DNA of 64,000 nucleotides. It comes from Chloroflexota bacterium (lineage in GTDB: Bacteria; Chloroflexota; Anaerolineae; JAAEKA01). Below the pieces are notes generated by a model, which searched no databases, was not told where the DNA came from, and saw only the letters and a program-made list of their open reading frames with translations. The stretch lies in assembly GCA_034717495.1 (NCBI GenBank), contig JAYELL010000002.1:1-64000 (forward strand), given 5' to 3'. The translations under genes and the position numbers were made by a program. Positions 9,224-19,100 of the stretch are shown here, piece by piece (the first letter of the stretch is position 1; every line of letters begins with the position of its first letter).

Positions 9224-9523
9224 ATGATGAAGCTATTGATGAGCTGGGACATCAAGAACGGGCGCGAACAGCCCTATTTTGAGTTTATTATTCGAGAGTT
9301 CGCGCCAGGGCTGATGAATTTGGGTCTGCAACCCACGGAAGCGTGGTATACCGTCTATGGCGGTGGACCTCAGATTCTGACCGGCGGTGTCGCTGGCGAC
9401 ATGGAGACAATGAACGAGATTCTTACCAGCGAGGAGTGGAGTGGCCTCAAGGAACGTCTTCTTAGCTTCGTCACCAATTTCGATCACAAGGTTGTGCCGG
9501 CTGACGGCAGTTTCCAGCTTTAG
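9224..9523 (+). CDS. Small conserved-looking hypothetical protein (99 aa)
   Basis: The product is small and soluble, with a compact alpha/beta pattern: MSWDIKNGREQPYFEF, a central YTVYGGG strand and a final VTNFDHKVVP strand. This recalls dimeric ferredoxin-like (NIPSNAP/ABM-type) domains, but I cannot name a family with certainty. The ATG at 9224 follows AAGGAG by about ten bases, and the longer in-frame start at 9146 adds an unlikely peptide. A good terminator lies just downstream at 9562, so the gene is probably monocistronic. Confidence 0.65.
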   Translation: MMKLLMSWDIKNGREQPYFEFIIREFAPGLMNLGLQPTEAWYTVYGGGPQILTGGVAGDMETMNEILTSEEWSGLKERLLSFVTNFDHKVVPADGSFQL

Positions 9524-9561
9524 AAAACCCGACGAATCACGGGACCGACAAGGAATATTGA

Positions 9562-9591
9562 GCCCCACCGGAAGCGGTGAGGCTTTTTCTT
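9562..9591 (+). terminator. Rho-independent terminator
   Basis: GCCCCACCG, a GAAG tetraloop and CGGTGAGGC form a 9-bp stem with one mismatch, followed by TTTTTCTTTC. It ends transcription of the small gene at 9224. Confidence 0.8.
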
Positions 9592-9620
9592 TCGACAAAA
9601 ACCAGGCGGGCTTGAGGCCA

Positions 9621-9947
9621 TCATCCCGATTCAGTTTTTGCGGTCGACCCTTCGGATGCCTTCTTTTCTGATGTCTTTGTTGACCCCTTTTCGGTCGACG
9701 AACTCTCCGACTTGTCCTCGGCCTTGGTTCCCTTCTCATCACGGTTTGACGAAGGCATTGTGGAGGATTTGCCACGATTATCGGTCACATAAAAGCCGGA
9801 ACCCTTGAAAATTATCCCCACAGGTTGGATCACCCGATAAACAGGTCCACCGCACATAGGGCATTCGGTCAGAGGATCCTCACTGAACCTCTGCATCTTA
9901 TCAAATCTGGTGTTACAGCTTTCGCACTGATACTCGTAGATTGGCAT
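9621..9947 (-). CDS. FmdB-type zinc-ribbon protein
   Basis: A 108-residue protein beginning MPIYEYQCESC, the hallmark of FmdB/CxxC_CxxC_SSSS regulators. Two CxxC knuckles (CESC near 8-11 and CPMC near 35-38) make one zinc ribbon. The GSGFY motif is present near residue 50. The tail of about 45 residues is low complexity, rich in Ser, Lys, Glu and Thr. Members have been linked to amidase/formamidase expression in Methylophilus, but most are of unknown role. It reads alone on the minus strand. Confidence 0.88.
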   Translation of the reverse strand: MPIYEYQCESCNTRFDKMQRFSEDPLTECPMCGGPVYRVIQPVGIIFKGSGFYVTDNRGKSSTMPSSNRDEKGTKAEDKSESSSTEKGSTKTSEKKASEGSTAKTESG

Positions 9948-10343
9948 AACAATGGTTTCTAACAGGCACTGCGATTGAATTGGCGGAAGAACACACCAGG
10001 GTGATTATACTCACAGCCCAGAAATCGCCAAACAACAACAGAAAGGGATGGCCCGAAGGTACCGGCATACGTCTGCTTCTGCGCCTATTCGTCTGATGAC
10101 CCGAGGGGATGACGCGAAATAGTGTATTGCCACGACAACGTAAGCGCAAATTCATGTGCATTGATTAGTACTATTGTACTATTGCAATACAATCTTGCGG
10201 TTGATATACTGTAGACATGTCAAGCATTTGGCTGCCCAACGATGCTGCATATCGCTCAGAAGCTCACCGAGGCTTTTTCAGAATCTCTGCCAATAACTTC
10301 TCCACAAATAGAACCATCATCTTGCCTTGAAGGAGGGCGTCGT
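9948..10343. other. Intergenic region with promoter
   Basis: This 396-base stretch between divergent genes has no supported ORF. Its right half is AT-rich and contains the promoter described at 10182-10210 and a repeated TACTATTGTACTATTG motif. Confidence 0.4.
10182..10210 (+). promoter_or_regulatory. Putative sigma-70 promoter
   Basis: TTGCAA at 10182-10187 and TATACT at 10205-10210 are separated by 17 bases. It lies about 130 bases ahead of the HTH gene at 10344, so a long leader would be made. Confidence 0.5.
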
Positions 10344-10859
10344 ATGCCGAAATTGATTTTTGCCAAATCCCTCGAAGACGAGCAGCGCGTTTCACTCGAA
10401 AGGATTATGACAAGCGACGACGATGCGCTGAAGCAACGTGCGCTGATTATCCTTCTCTCGTCGGAGGAGCGTTATCGGGTTCCCGAGATCGCCCCTATCG
10501 TTGGTCTCCACGAAGACAAGGTTCGCAAGTGGATCAGTCGTTTCAATCTGCAAGGTTTGCCCGGTCTTCAACCTGTCAGAAGAAAGCCCGGACCGCGCGG
10601 CAAGTTCAGCGACGCGGACAGATCGCAGATACTGAGCATCGCGTCGACCCCACCGCGGCAGTTGGGCCAACTCCGTTCGAGCTGGACTCTTGACTCATTG
10701 AGAGAATATCTGATCGCCAATGGTGTTATCACTGAGATCAGTCGGGAAAGCCTGCGCCAAATCCTGCTTCAAGCCAATGTCGACTGGCAACGCTTAAGTC
10801 CACCCGCTCCCCAGACATCCCGGTGGCTGAAACACTGGAACGTGGCCAATTACAGCTAA
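10344..10859 (+). CDS. Solo transposase-type helix-turn-helix protein
   Basis: A 171-residue protein resembling the N-terminal DNA-binding part of IS630-family transposases. A first HTH lies near residues 45-75 (VPEIAPIVGLHEDKVRKWI), followed by a linker with PGPRGKFS and a second winged HTH near 100-150 (WTLDSLREYLI...SRESLRQIL). The protein stops where the DDE catalytic domain would begin, and no DDE remnant follows: a strong terminator comes at once. The ATG at 10344 has GAAGGAGG upstream, so the truncated form looks like an expressed gene, perhaps domesticated as a regulator. The longer ATG at 10242 is less likely. Confidence 0.7.
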   Translation: MPKLIFAKSLEDEQRVSLERIMTSDDDALKQRALIILLSSEERYRVPEIAPIVGLHEDKVRKWISRFNLQGLPGLQPVRRKPGPRGKFSDADRSQILSIASTPPRQLGQLRSSWTLDSLREYLIANGVITEISRESLRQILLQANVDWQRLSPPAPQTSRWLKHWNVANYS

Positions 10860-10876
10860 TCCCCATCTCTTTTTTA

Positions 10877-10917
10877 CCGCCAGGCCCGGAGCGTTGTACT
10901 CCGGGCCTGGCGGTTTT
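10877..10917 (+). terminator. Strong rho-independent terminator
   Basis: A perfect 15-bp stem (CCGCCAGGCCCGGAG and its complement) with a 7-base loop is followed by TTTT. It lies 18 bases after the stop of the HTH gene. Confidence 0.92.
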
Positions 10918-10923
10918 GTAATT

Positions 10924-11035
10924 TCCTAATCTGGACAAGCCAGAGGAACGCTGATTTGCGCAGACCTCCGGCGCAGATTCTCGCTGATCTTTTCTGCTCT
11001 CTCTTGGATTGATCTGCGTCCATCTCCGAATTTCA
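10924..11035. repeat. Dispersed repeat, copy A
   Basis: The stretch starting CCTAATCTGGACAAGCC and running through GAGGAACGCTGAT and GATCTGCGTCC is matched, in inverse orientation, by the repeat at 49685-49793. Short core copies (CTGGACAAGCCAG) occur at 40091 and 62892. It is non-coding. Confidence 0.65.
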
Positions 11036-11085
11036 CATTGGCAGGCTGTCGCTGATCCGCAGCGGGCCCCGGATAAACGCTTTTT

Positions 11086-11493
11086 TTAGAGATACCAGGT
11101 CCACTTTGAGCCACGCATGTCGCGCACGATATCGGTGGTTGAAAGCACGCCGACCGGCATCAATCTCCCCTCCTGAGTTTCCGTTACTACCAGGCGATGG
11201 ATTCCTTTGTCCACCATCACCTGAGCAGCGTCCGCTATCGAGTCCCCAGGCGCAACACTGATGACCTTGTCGGTCATGATCTCCTCTGCGGTTTCTTCCG
11301 CAAGGTCCTTCCCCAGCATTGGGATAACGTCCATATGAGATACGATCCCAACCACCTCGCCATCTGTACCGGTCACAACCAGAGCGTGAATGTCTGTATC
11401 GCTGAGAATTCGAACTACTTCCGATAGGGGAGTGTCGGGTTTGCAGCCGATCACACCATTATGCATGATGTGCTTGACAAGCTTTTCTGCCAT
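11086..11493 (-). CDS. Two-CBS-domain protein
   Basis: A 135-residue protein made of two CBS domains in tandem: an HIMHNGVIGCKPDTPLSEV start and a second repeat EIMTDKVISVAPGDSIADA, each with the GIVSHMDV / VGVLSTTDI signature. CBS pairs bind adenosyl nucleotides and act as energy sensors. The start is the ATG at 11493, preceded on the minus strand by GGAGG; the ATG at 11535 adds 14 unlikely residues. It is a stand-alone cytoplasmic protein with no obvious partner in the neighbourhood. Confidence 0.88.
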   Translation of the reverse strand: MAEKLVKHIMHNGVIGCKPDTPLSEVVRILSDTDIHALVVTGTDGEVVGIVSHMDVIPMLGKDLAEETAEEIMTDKVISVAPGDSIADAAQVMVDKGIHRLVVTETQEGRLMPVGVLSTTDIVRDMRGSKWTWYL

Positions 11494-11666
11494 ACGGTTT
11501 CCTCCAAATCCAGATAATCCAGGTCGAAATACCATAGAGAAATCAAGGCCGCCAACGTTGATGGGGTCAGCTGGCGGCGGATTCCCAGCACCGTCGCTGG
11601 CAAAATGGCTTCAGATAGTGAACGAAACAATTATACGGGCGAACTGAAACCATTGTCAAGGTGTTC

Positions 11667-12803
11667 CTATGGCAATGGGTAGCAGTTTCCGCTCTCCGCA
11701 ATCACCGAATGATCCGGATTGGCGACCAGAATGCACATCAGAGTCGCGCCGGATGGCCGGCTGTCAACGGTGTATTCGCCAAACGGAGTTGGACCCCCGT
11801 ACAGGATCCACGGACCACTTCCCGGCATCCCGGCCTGCTCCGGCGGCACCGTATCGTAGAAAAAATGTACATGCTGACCTGGCAACACTGCTTCAAAGCC
11901 GAAGGTCTCGAAGTCAACCAGATAACGGCTCCCGTCGTGAGTAATATGGTTGATACTGGCCGTATTAGGCACTGACGGTGGCGTCTCCGGAAGGCCAGCA
12001 ATATCAAGCTCAAAACGCCAGCGCCACTGCGTGGTGTCACCATTCTCCGGAACGATGTCGATCCTCGCCAGATAGGTCTTGTTTTCCATCGACAGGCCGG
12101 AAGGTGCCGGCCAGTGATTTTCTCTGTTGGGGATCAACGGCAATACCTGGCATTCGGCCTCGCCGCCGAAAACACAGAAGGGAGGCAGCGAATCGCTGTG
12201 CTCATAGACAACCTGACCATCATCGTTCGTTTCGATCGAAAACAGAACCTCCTGGATGCCCGCTCCATCGTAAAGGCTGTCGCGAACGTCAAATATCTCA
12301 ACCTGAAATACCAGGCTATCCTGAAAAACCATGGGGTCAGCCACTTGCGATTGCTCGAATCCAGGTAACAGGATTACCCGCCCCTGGTTGCTGTTGGAAC
12401 TTCCCCGTAGAAAATCGTTGCCATCATCGCCATCGACGTCGCTCTGGCCTATCGACAAAATGAAAGGTGTCTCGGTCGGTGCTGCGTCCGGCACCGGCGT
12501 GTCGCTGGCCTCCGCGGCAACCGGGGTATCCGTCGGTGGTACAGCGGTATCCGTCGGCGGCGCGGGTGTATCGGTAGGCGAGACAGCGGCAGAGTCTTCC
12601 GCTGCGGCAGCTTCGGTTGCACGGGCAGCCACCGTTTTTTCCACCGATTGCGCGATGCCACTCTCCGCCTCAGCTGTCAGGGCCAGAGCAGTCTCCACAC
12701 CCTGAGCAATCTGATCACCCGAAGGTGCAGGTTGAGCACAGGCTGCCATACCGATCAAACACATCACCGACACAGCTATCAGTTTTTCTCGAATTAGTTT
12801 CAT
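11667..12803 (-). CDS. Secreted lipoprotein with Thr/Pro linker
   Basis: A 378-residue lipoprotein with signal peptide and lipobox near residue 22 (MAAC). An Ala/Glu-rich helix follows, then a linker of repeated PPTDT units and a C-terminal beta-rich domain of about 250 residues that I do not recognise. It starts two bases after the stop of the CHAT-domain gene, so the two are translationally coupled and probably work together at the envelope. Four to six cysteines in the C-terminal domain could form disulfides. Function unknown. Confidence 0.75.
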   Translation of the reverse strand: MKLIREKLIAVSVMCLIGMAACAQPAPSGDQIAQGVETALALTAEAESGIAQSVEKTVAARATEAAAAEDSAAVSPTDTPAPPTDTAVPPTDTPVAAEASDTPVPDAAPTETPFILSIGQSDVDGDDGNDFLRGSSNSNQGRVILLPGFEQSQVADPMVFQDSLVFQVEIFDVRDSLYDGAGIQEVLFSIETNDDGQVVYEHSDSLPPFCVFGGEAECQVLPLIPNRENHWPAPSGLSMENKTYLARIDIVPENGDTTQWRWRFELDIAGLPETPPSVPNTASINHITHDGSRYLVDFETFGFEAVLPGQHVHFFYDTVPPEQAGMPGSGPWILYGGPTPFGEYTVDSRPSGATLMCILVANPDHSVIAESGNCYPLP

Positions 12804-12805
12804 GG

Positions 12806-15346
12806 TCACTTTCCCTCTGCCTCTGGCAAAAACTCCTGTACCTTTTCCAGATTCGGCCGACAACCCTCTTCGATGACTATATCCTGCAAGGTTGCGTCGA
12901 ACAGATCAAGTTCACCCAGGTCAATACATTCCCTATAGGCTTCCGCGGCGATTTCCAGTTGCTCCTGAGCCTTCGTTTGCTCTCCCCCTACCTGTTGAAC
13001 AATTCCCTGTACAAAATGTGCGGCACCGAGTGCTTCGTAGGCCTGCGCAATGATTCTGTATTGCTGCGTATCGCCCAGAAGACTCAATGCCTCGTCGGCC
13101 AGGTTTCCCGCCGCGCTGGCTCGTTCCTCAGCAACATCCAGGTCTCCGCCGTTGAATGCAATCTCAGCGATCAACGCCTTGGTTTTTGACAACTGTATCC
13201 GGGCGATTGCTTTGAGCAGGCTGTCGCCGGTCCGATCCGCGAGCCTTGCGCCCTCCTCCATGGCACCTGCCGCTCCACTGATGAGGACCTCTGTTTCGGC
13301 ATGTTGAGACCGCTCCGCCACAGGAATGGCCTGCAGCCGGCGCCGGAAGACACTTCCGAGGGCAATCATGGCTCGAGCATAGTCTTGGTTGATATCAATT
13401 GCCCGAGTGAAGTAGGCCTCAGCATCGTCATACTGATCCTGGGAAAGATACTCGCGTCCGATGAAGAAATAGAGCAACTCCTTGCCATCCTTGTCGTCCC
13501 ACTCCTTCAATGCTTCCTCCGCCTGAAGAAAGGTTTCAAGAGCCTTGTCCGATTGGCCCAGGAGTTGCTCGGTCAACCCCGATGTGAGCCAGAACAATGC
13601 CTTCGACCGGGTCGCCAGCCCGCTGCGGACAGCTCGATTCACCGTGGGGTTGCCCAGGTCAAAGCTTTCGGGCAGAAGCAAAAGCTTGCCCAAACTGTGA
13701 GTGCCAACAATGGATGACTGTTCCTTTGCTACCTCCGGCGCCAGATAGAAGGATATCTGCAGCCCCGACTCGCCGGCCTCGTCGACCAGGTCGCCATAGA
13801 CCACCATATGGGCCTTGACTCTTCCCGCCAGGTCGGCGGCCCACTGCTGTCTTTCCTCGGAGGTCGTCCCCTCACCAGTGCCGAAAACAATGTTCTTTTC
13901 GGAATCAGGCAGTGTGTCGTGCCATACAAGAAAGTCGGCGGCCCCTTCGACATCCGGGTTTTGCTGAAGCTCTTTGACGAGGCCCTCCGCCAGCCAGCCA
14001 CTGAGCACACGGCCCGTCTCCGAAGGTAGTGAACGTCCTGGTTCATCCCGCTGGCCAAAATCGGCCACGGCGACATTGAAGCCACCACCCATGATCACCG
14101 GTGTGGGCACGTTGGTTGATGTTGGCGTGGCACTGACGATGGATTCAACCCGATTCAGATTGACGGCATTCCAGGCGATTACGGCCAGCAGGATCGCGAC
14201 AATCACAACAGCACCCGCGCCTGCTAAAAGGGGCAAGGAAAATCGAGGCTTGACATCCCAGAGCACACCATCCGGCGATCGCATATAGAGCACCGGAGTA
14301 CCCCATTCTATCGAGTTCTGAATGGCCAGGTCGATGGCTTTGCGAGCCTCGGAAACGGCGGCGTCGACCGGCAGGTTGGCGGCCAGGGCGCCGTAGAGTC
14401 CAGTTGTAAATTCGATCGCCGCCCGGTCGGATATCTCATACTGCATCGCCAGAACTGCTGGCAGGCCGCGCTGGACCAGGGCAGCCGCCAGGCTGGAAAA
14501 AAGGCTCTGCTCCCCACCCTTTGCTCCCTCGCACGCGTTGAGAACTACCATCCTCAAGGTCGGCTGATCTGACAAGACCTGGCCCAGTTGGCTTGCAGTC
14601 ACCAGGGAAGGGTTGCCGCTGTCATCCGCGAGCAGCAACACCCCTTCCTGGGCCACATCATCGTAGGCAGCGTGTCCGATGAAATGGAAGATATGCCAGG
14701 GTCCCTCCTGCATCGCCTGGTGCAGATCCCGCCAGCTATCCCCCTCCAACCAGACCAGCTCCACCTTCCGTTTGCGTCTGAGTGGCGCCAGTGCCTGTTC
14801 CAACCGTTCGCGCTCGCGCCTGACGTCCAGGTCATCCATATCCTGAGGCCGGGCGACCATGCCCAGGATGCGTAATGGTGGCTTCACCGAGAGCCCGGAG
14901 TCGGGAAGAGCAAGTTCGAGATAACGAACCAGGGGGGTGTAACGTGACAGAGAGATGAACTCGCCATGTCTCGAATCGTAGAGGAACTCCCAGGGAATGC
15001 CCTCCAGCTCGGGCGCCGCTATGCGCAGCCGGAGTCGCAGCCCCACGCCAGCATCCTGAGTGGCCTGCCGGCTGCGATCATAGACTGTGCGAACATCTCC
15101 TGAGATGAACGTATCGAAAATGGCAGACCCAAACAGCCGGGCCTCTTCTATGCCTTCAGGGCCCGCGGGACCCAGAATCGCCTTCTCCAGCCTTGCCAGT
15201 TTCTCTTGGAGATCACCATCGGCAAGTAGAAAGGGTATGACACTGCTGCCCTGTCCCGACGGGGATTGCAGAACCTCGATCTCATAGCGCCCATCATTGG
15301 CCGCGCTAATCTTCAGATCAAAATCCCGATAGCTGATCTTTGTCAT
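12806..15346 (-). CDS. CHAT-domain protease-like protein with TM segment and TPRs
   Basis: The protein has an N-terminal CHAT (caspase-like) domain in which the dyad is intact: H225 in HFIGHA and C272 in LNACEGA. A single transmembrane segment lies at about 372-393, and the outer part of some 450 residues ends in TPR-like repeats (LEWDDKDG...YYFIGREYLSQDQYDDAEAYFTRAIDINQDYA region). The protease domain is therefore probably cytoplasmic and the TPR part extracytoplasmic. I start it at the ATG of 15346, which begins the conserved MTKISYRDFDLKI strand; an ATG at 15418 would add 24 residues. Its target is unknown; the neighbouring lipoprotein is the likely partner. Confidence 0.82.
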   Translation of the reverse strand: MTKISYRDFDLKISAANDGRYEIEVLQSPSGQGSSVIPFLLADGDLQEKLARLEKAILGPAGPEGIEEARLFGSAIFDTFISGDVRTVYDRSRQATQDAGVGLRLRLRIAAPELEGIPWEFLYDSRHGEFISLSRYTPLVRYLELALPDSGLSVKPPLRILGMVARPQDMDDLDVRRERERLEQALAPLRRKRKVELVWLEGDSWRDLHQAMQEGPWHIFHFIGHAAYDDVAQEGVLLLADDSGNPSLVTASQLGQVLSDQPTLRMVVLNACEGAKGGEQSLFSSLAAALVQRGLPAVLAMQYEISDRAAIEFTTGLYGALAANLPVDAAVSEARKAIDLAIQNSIEWGTPVLYMRSPDGVLWDVKPRFSLPLLAGAGAVVIVAILLAVIAWNAVNLNRVESIVSATPTSTNVPTPVIMGGGFNVAVADFGQRDEPGRSLPSETGRVLSGWLAEGLVKELQQNPDVEGAADFLVWHDTLPDSEKNIVFGTGEGTTSEERQQWAADLAGRVKAHMVVYGDLVDEAGESGLQISFYLAPEVAKEQSSIVGTHSLGKLLLLPESFDLGNPTVNRAVRSGLATRSKALFWLTSGLTEQLLGQSDKALETFLQAEEALKEWDDKDGKELLYFFIGREYLSQDQYDDAEAYFTRAIDINQDYARAMIALGSVFRRRLQAIPVAERSQHAETEVLISGAAGAMEEGARLADRTGDSLLKAIARIQLSKTKALIAEIAFNGGDLDVAEERASAAGNLADEALSLLGDTQQYRIIAQAYEALGAAHFVQGIVQQVGGEQTKAQEQLEIAAEAYRECIDLGELDLFDATLQDIVIEEGCRPNLEKVQEFLPEAEGK

Positions 15347-15442
15347 CGATGTTTGGGTGGTCGCGTGCGACAAGTCCGGGTACAGATGCCATCTGACCTG
15401 ATGTTTTTCGCACGGCATCCATGAGTCCCATACGCCAAAATC

Positions 15443-16009
15443 TCACTCAAATTTCGATTCCGGGAATGGCGCGTGATGGATATTCACTTTCAACCTGTTC
15501 AACTGCAGCCCCATCTGATCCTCGATAACCTCGCGGGTCACGGCCATAACCTCTTCTGTTTTCATCGGCACGTCCACATCGGGCGCCGTTTCCAGGTCGA
15601 GTTGGATATCGACGCTATTTCCCCGCGCCCTCACATTGGGTGTTGACCTGATCACGTCAGCCAACTGGTCGACATGCCAGGAAAGCCGTCGCGCCACCGA
15701 CTCCGTCGTAACTGCTGCCTCGCCGCCCGATTGCAGAGAAACCTTTACGGCAGGGGTCTTATCGCGACGAAGTTCGAGCCACAGAAGCCCAGCGGCGATT
15801 ATCGTGCTGAGGACAATCGTCGCCGCCCGCAGCAAGGGGTAAAGCCAGGATGGATTAAACCCGGCCAGTGTGGCAAGACTCTGTTCCAGCCAAAGCAAAC
15901 CCTGTTGCACCCAGCTAAGGGCTGTCTCTGGAATAGCCGCCACCAATACGACGGCCGCCCAGGCCAGTATCAACACCAAAATAGTTATGACGCGGTTGAA
16001 AGCGTTCAC
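15443..16009 (-). CDS. AmaP-like alkaline-shock membrane-anchor protein
   Basis: About 188 residues: two N-terminal TM segments (roughly residues 8-28 and 58-80) followed by a cytoplasmic domain of Asp23/AmaP type with SVARRLSWHVDQLADVIRSTPNVRARG. AmaP anchors Asp23 at the membrane in Gram-positive bacteria; here no Asp23 gene is adjacent. The start is probably the GTG at 16009, placed five bases after AGGTGG; the GTG at 16018 is an alternative. The octamer array at 16019 abuts the start site, so the ribosome-binding region borders the repeat. Confidence 0.7.
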   Translation of the reverse strand: MNAFNRVITILVLILAWAAVVLVAAIPETALSWVQQGLLWLEQSLATLAGFNPSWLYPLLRAATIVLSTIIAAGLLWLELRRDKTPAVKVSLQSGGEAAVTTESVARRLSWHVDQLADVIRSTPNVRARGNSVDIQLDLETAPDVDVPMKTEEVMAVTREVIEDQMGLQLNRLKVNIHHAPFPESKFE

Positions 16010-16018
16010 GGTAACCAC

Positions 16019-16191
16019 CTGTTTCCTTGTCTACTTGTTCCTTGTCTACCTGTCTACTTGTTTCCTTGTCTACCTGTTTCCTTGTTTCCTTGTCTACCTG
16101 TTTCCTTGTCTACCTGTTTCCTTGTCTACCTGTTTCCTTGTTTCCTTGTCTACCTGTTTCCTTGTTTCCTTATCTACCCGTCTACTTGTTC
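16019..16191. repeat. Octamer tandem array (YTRTYTMC family), copy 2
   Basis: About twenty-one 8-bp units, for example CTGTTTCC, TTGTCTAC, TTGTTTCC and CTGTCTAC, lie in phase between the AmaP-like gene start and the end of the YfhO-like gene. Some units differ by a 1-base loss. Translations give only YLFPCLPVS-type peptides. Confidence 0.85.
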
Positions 16192-16196
16192 CTTTT

Positions 16197-19100
16197 TCAC
16201 CTTCTGCCATACCGCCGCAACAGGCCCGCAATCAACAAACCACCCAGTAACAGGTACCCAAGTCCCGTGATGATCGCGCCAGTGCGCAGGCTTTCCGGTT
16301 GGAACACCAGCTCGACCCGGTGACTGCCTTGATCCAGGGCAATGCCACGAAACAGGTAGTTCGCTTTGAGAATCGGTGCTTCTGCCCCGTCTACCAGGGC
16401 ATGCCAACCATCGTACCACGTGTCGCCAAGGATTAATAGTCCGGGAGATTCCAGAGTGGTTTCGACGATGACCCGCTCAGGTTCGTAGCTAATGGGCGTC
16501 ACATGTGCAAGTCCATCTTTGCCGGTGAGGCTATTCGCCCAGTCCAGCAGGCCAGACGCTTCCAGGTCCCCTTGGACCAAGACCGCCTGGTCACCTGGCT
16601 CGAAGTCGGGCTGCGCCATGCTTTCCAGGGCTGCTCCGTCGTCGGCGACAATGGTTGCCTTGTGTACCACGTAGGCGCGAGGCAAAGTCTGAAGATTCTC
16701 GTACACCTTGACATCACCAGAGTGCACCCGGCGAAATCCCCCATCGGCAGGCAGGGTAAGCGCGGCATGGGCATCTGTGCTGTCATCGATCAGGCTGATT
16801 CCGCGTAATACGAAATCACCTTCAGGGATCATCGATCGAACGGTGATCGTTTCCAGTGCTGCAGGTTGCGCAAATTCAAGTGATGCCAGATAGTCCCATC
16901 CTGGTGAATCATGGGACCATGGCTGTCGTACCTGAGGTTGGGCATGGTTGGATGCGCTGGTCCATTCACCCTCTGCCGAGTCTCGCCCGGCAACCAGGAT
17001 GAATCCGCGCTGATCCCCTGTGGTCGTCACGACGCTTACTTCGGCGACCGGGCTGTTCTCCGGCAGAGACTCGCCTTCCTGGATGTGGCTGAACAGGCCC
17101 AACCGCGTCGACTCCAGGCGATTGCCCACATCGATCTCGACCTGCTCACCTGGCTCCAACTCAGTCGACAGTTCCAGATCGTAATAAACGCCGTCGACCC
17201 AGGCGTCAAACCCCTTATCAGTGATGACATGATCAACGCCCAGGAGTCGCAGAAGGCGGCTGGGCGGCACCGTGTGCAGTTGCTCGCGCAGACGGCCATC
17301 CGCAGAGATCTCTCCTTCGGGAAGCAGCAACGATTGCAGTTGAACAAAACGCTGCAAAGGCAATACGCCGCCACCATAACCGTCAACGCCGGGCAATCGC
17401 CAGAGCAACGCAAGATTCGGTGCTACGATCTCCTGCAGCTTCGTCGCTACGACCAGATCGTAGATAGCCTGCTCAGGAAGTTGACCGGCATAGATCCTTT
17501 CGATTTCCGCCAGATCACCCGGATCGTAGGTAATCCCCGACATACTCAGGAATCGTCCGGGCAGGCGCCCCGACTCCACCGCTTGCTGGTTCGCTGCAAG
17601 GAGATGAGCCGGTGCCGTGCGAAGGCTGGTAACGGCCTCAGGTGCCGTCGGGCGGGCGTGGTTGAGAGACAGACTTGCCAGCGCCAGTTCTCCCAGGATC
17701 AGAATAATCAGCAGCGCCGCTCGCCAGCGAGCCAGCCTTGGCCAGGCAACAAAAAAGAGCGTCAATCCGCCGGCAATCACCCATAGAACCAGTGTCAGCA
17801 GATTAGGCCACTTCTGCAATACCAGGAATGCCAGCGTGAGGATCACCAGGATGACAAAAAGAAGCCTCCGCTTGCCAGTGAGTTGTCTCATGCCGTCAGA
17901 AAGCCCACCGGCGCGTGGCAGTGCCGCCGACAGGCCTTGCACCCCATAGGCTGCCAGAACGCTTACGCCCGCCGTATAGAGAAGCATCCAGCGGGCCGGA
18001 GCCCGAAACAGATCAAACCCAGGGACAAGCAGGTAGAGCAGATAGTAGACCGGGTTATACAGGCCGAACCCAAGAAAGATGCCCAGAAAAACAAAGGCCG
18101 TCGCCAGGCCCATGGGTGAAAGGATCGTTTGATCCCGCTTTCCTCTTGCAGCGTTCAAAATGGCCAACATAGCAAGGACTACACCGGTGACGCCAACGAA
18201 GGCAAGATACTCAGAGAAAGCGGGGGTGCCGAATCGATCAGCCAGATTCTCACCGTAGGTAGGCAAGAGTGACAACAACAGACCGCGCGGTTGCAGCGAA
18301 AAGGAGACAACCTCCCGATAGGGCAGCCCGGCGCTGCGCACCGACTGTCCCGTGAGCTGCAATGTGGGAAGCAATTGTACGGCAGAAATGAGTAACCCCA
18401 GAATAACCGCTGATGCCAGCACCACAAGGCGAACTCCGGTCTCCTTGAAAGCGGTGGTGCTGAATGGGGCGGGCTTCTTTTGGATGCGCCGTCCAGCCCA
18501 TGCCCCCAATGCCACGATTCCCGGCCAGAGTGCAGCGATGCCGGTCCCCACCAAATTGATAAAGGAAGCCTGGGAATGCCCGGCCAGAAGCTGTATGCCA
18601 ATCACCAGCGCCAGACCAGCCAGGGCAAACAAGTTGATTCCGGGCACCGACTCGATGGTGTGATCGACGCCTCCCACCTGCCGCCATCGGTTACCGGTTG
18701 CCTCTTCCAACAACCAGAGCAACCAGGGCAGCCAGGCAGCGGCGCTCACCTGATTGACCTGACCGACATGGGCGCCAAGGTAACCGCTCAAGGCAAATAA
18801 CAGGCCGCCAACCAGGGCGGGCACCCAACGCAGCCCGGCTACCCGACGCAAGTAGATCACCATGCCAAGACCGGCAATCCAGAGGTGTAACACGACCGAT
18901 GCTATCAGGCTTTTGGCAGGTTCAATCCCGATAAAGAGCCAATGGGGCGGGTAGAGAACAGCCGTTTGCGGGTTTGCCAGGAAAGGTACCCCCAGGAACA
19001 GATAGGGATTCCACAGGGGAAGGTTTCCCTCGCGAAGGCTGGCATTGGCGAAATCCCGATATGGCAGAAAGTAGGTGAACGCGTCACCTGTGGCCAGCAC

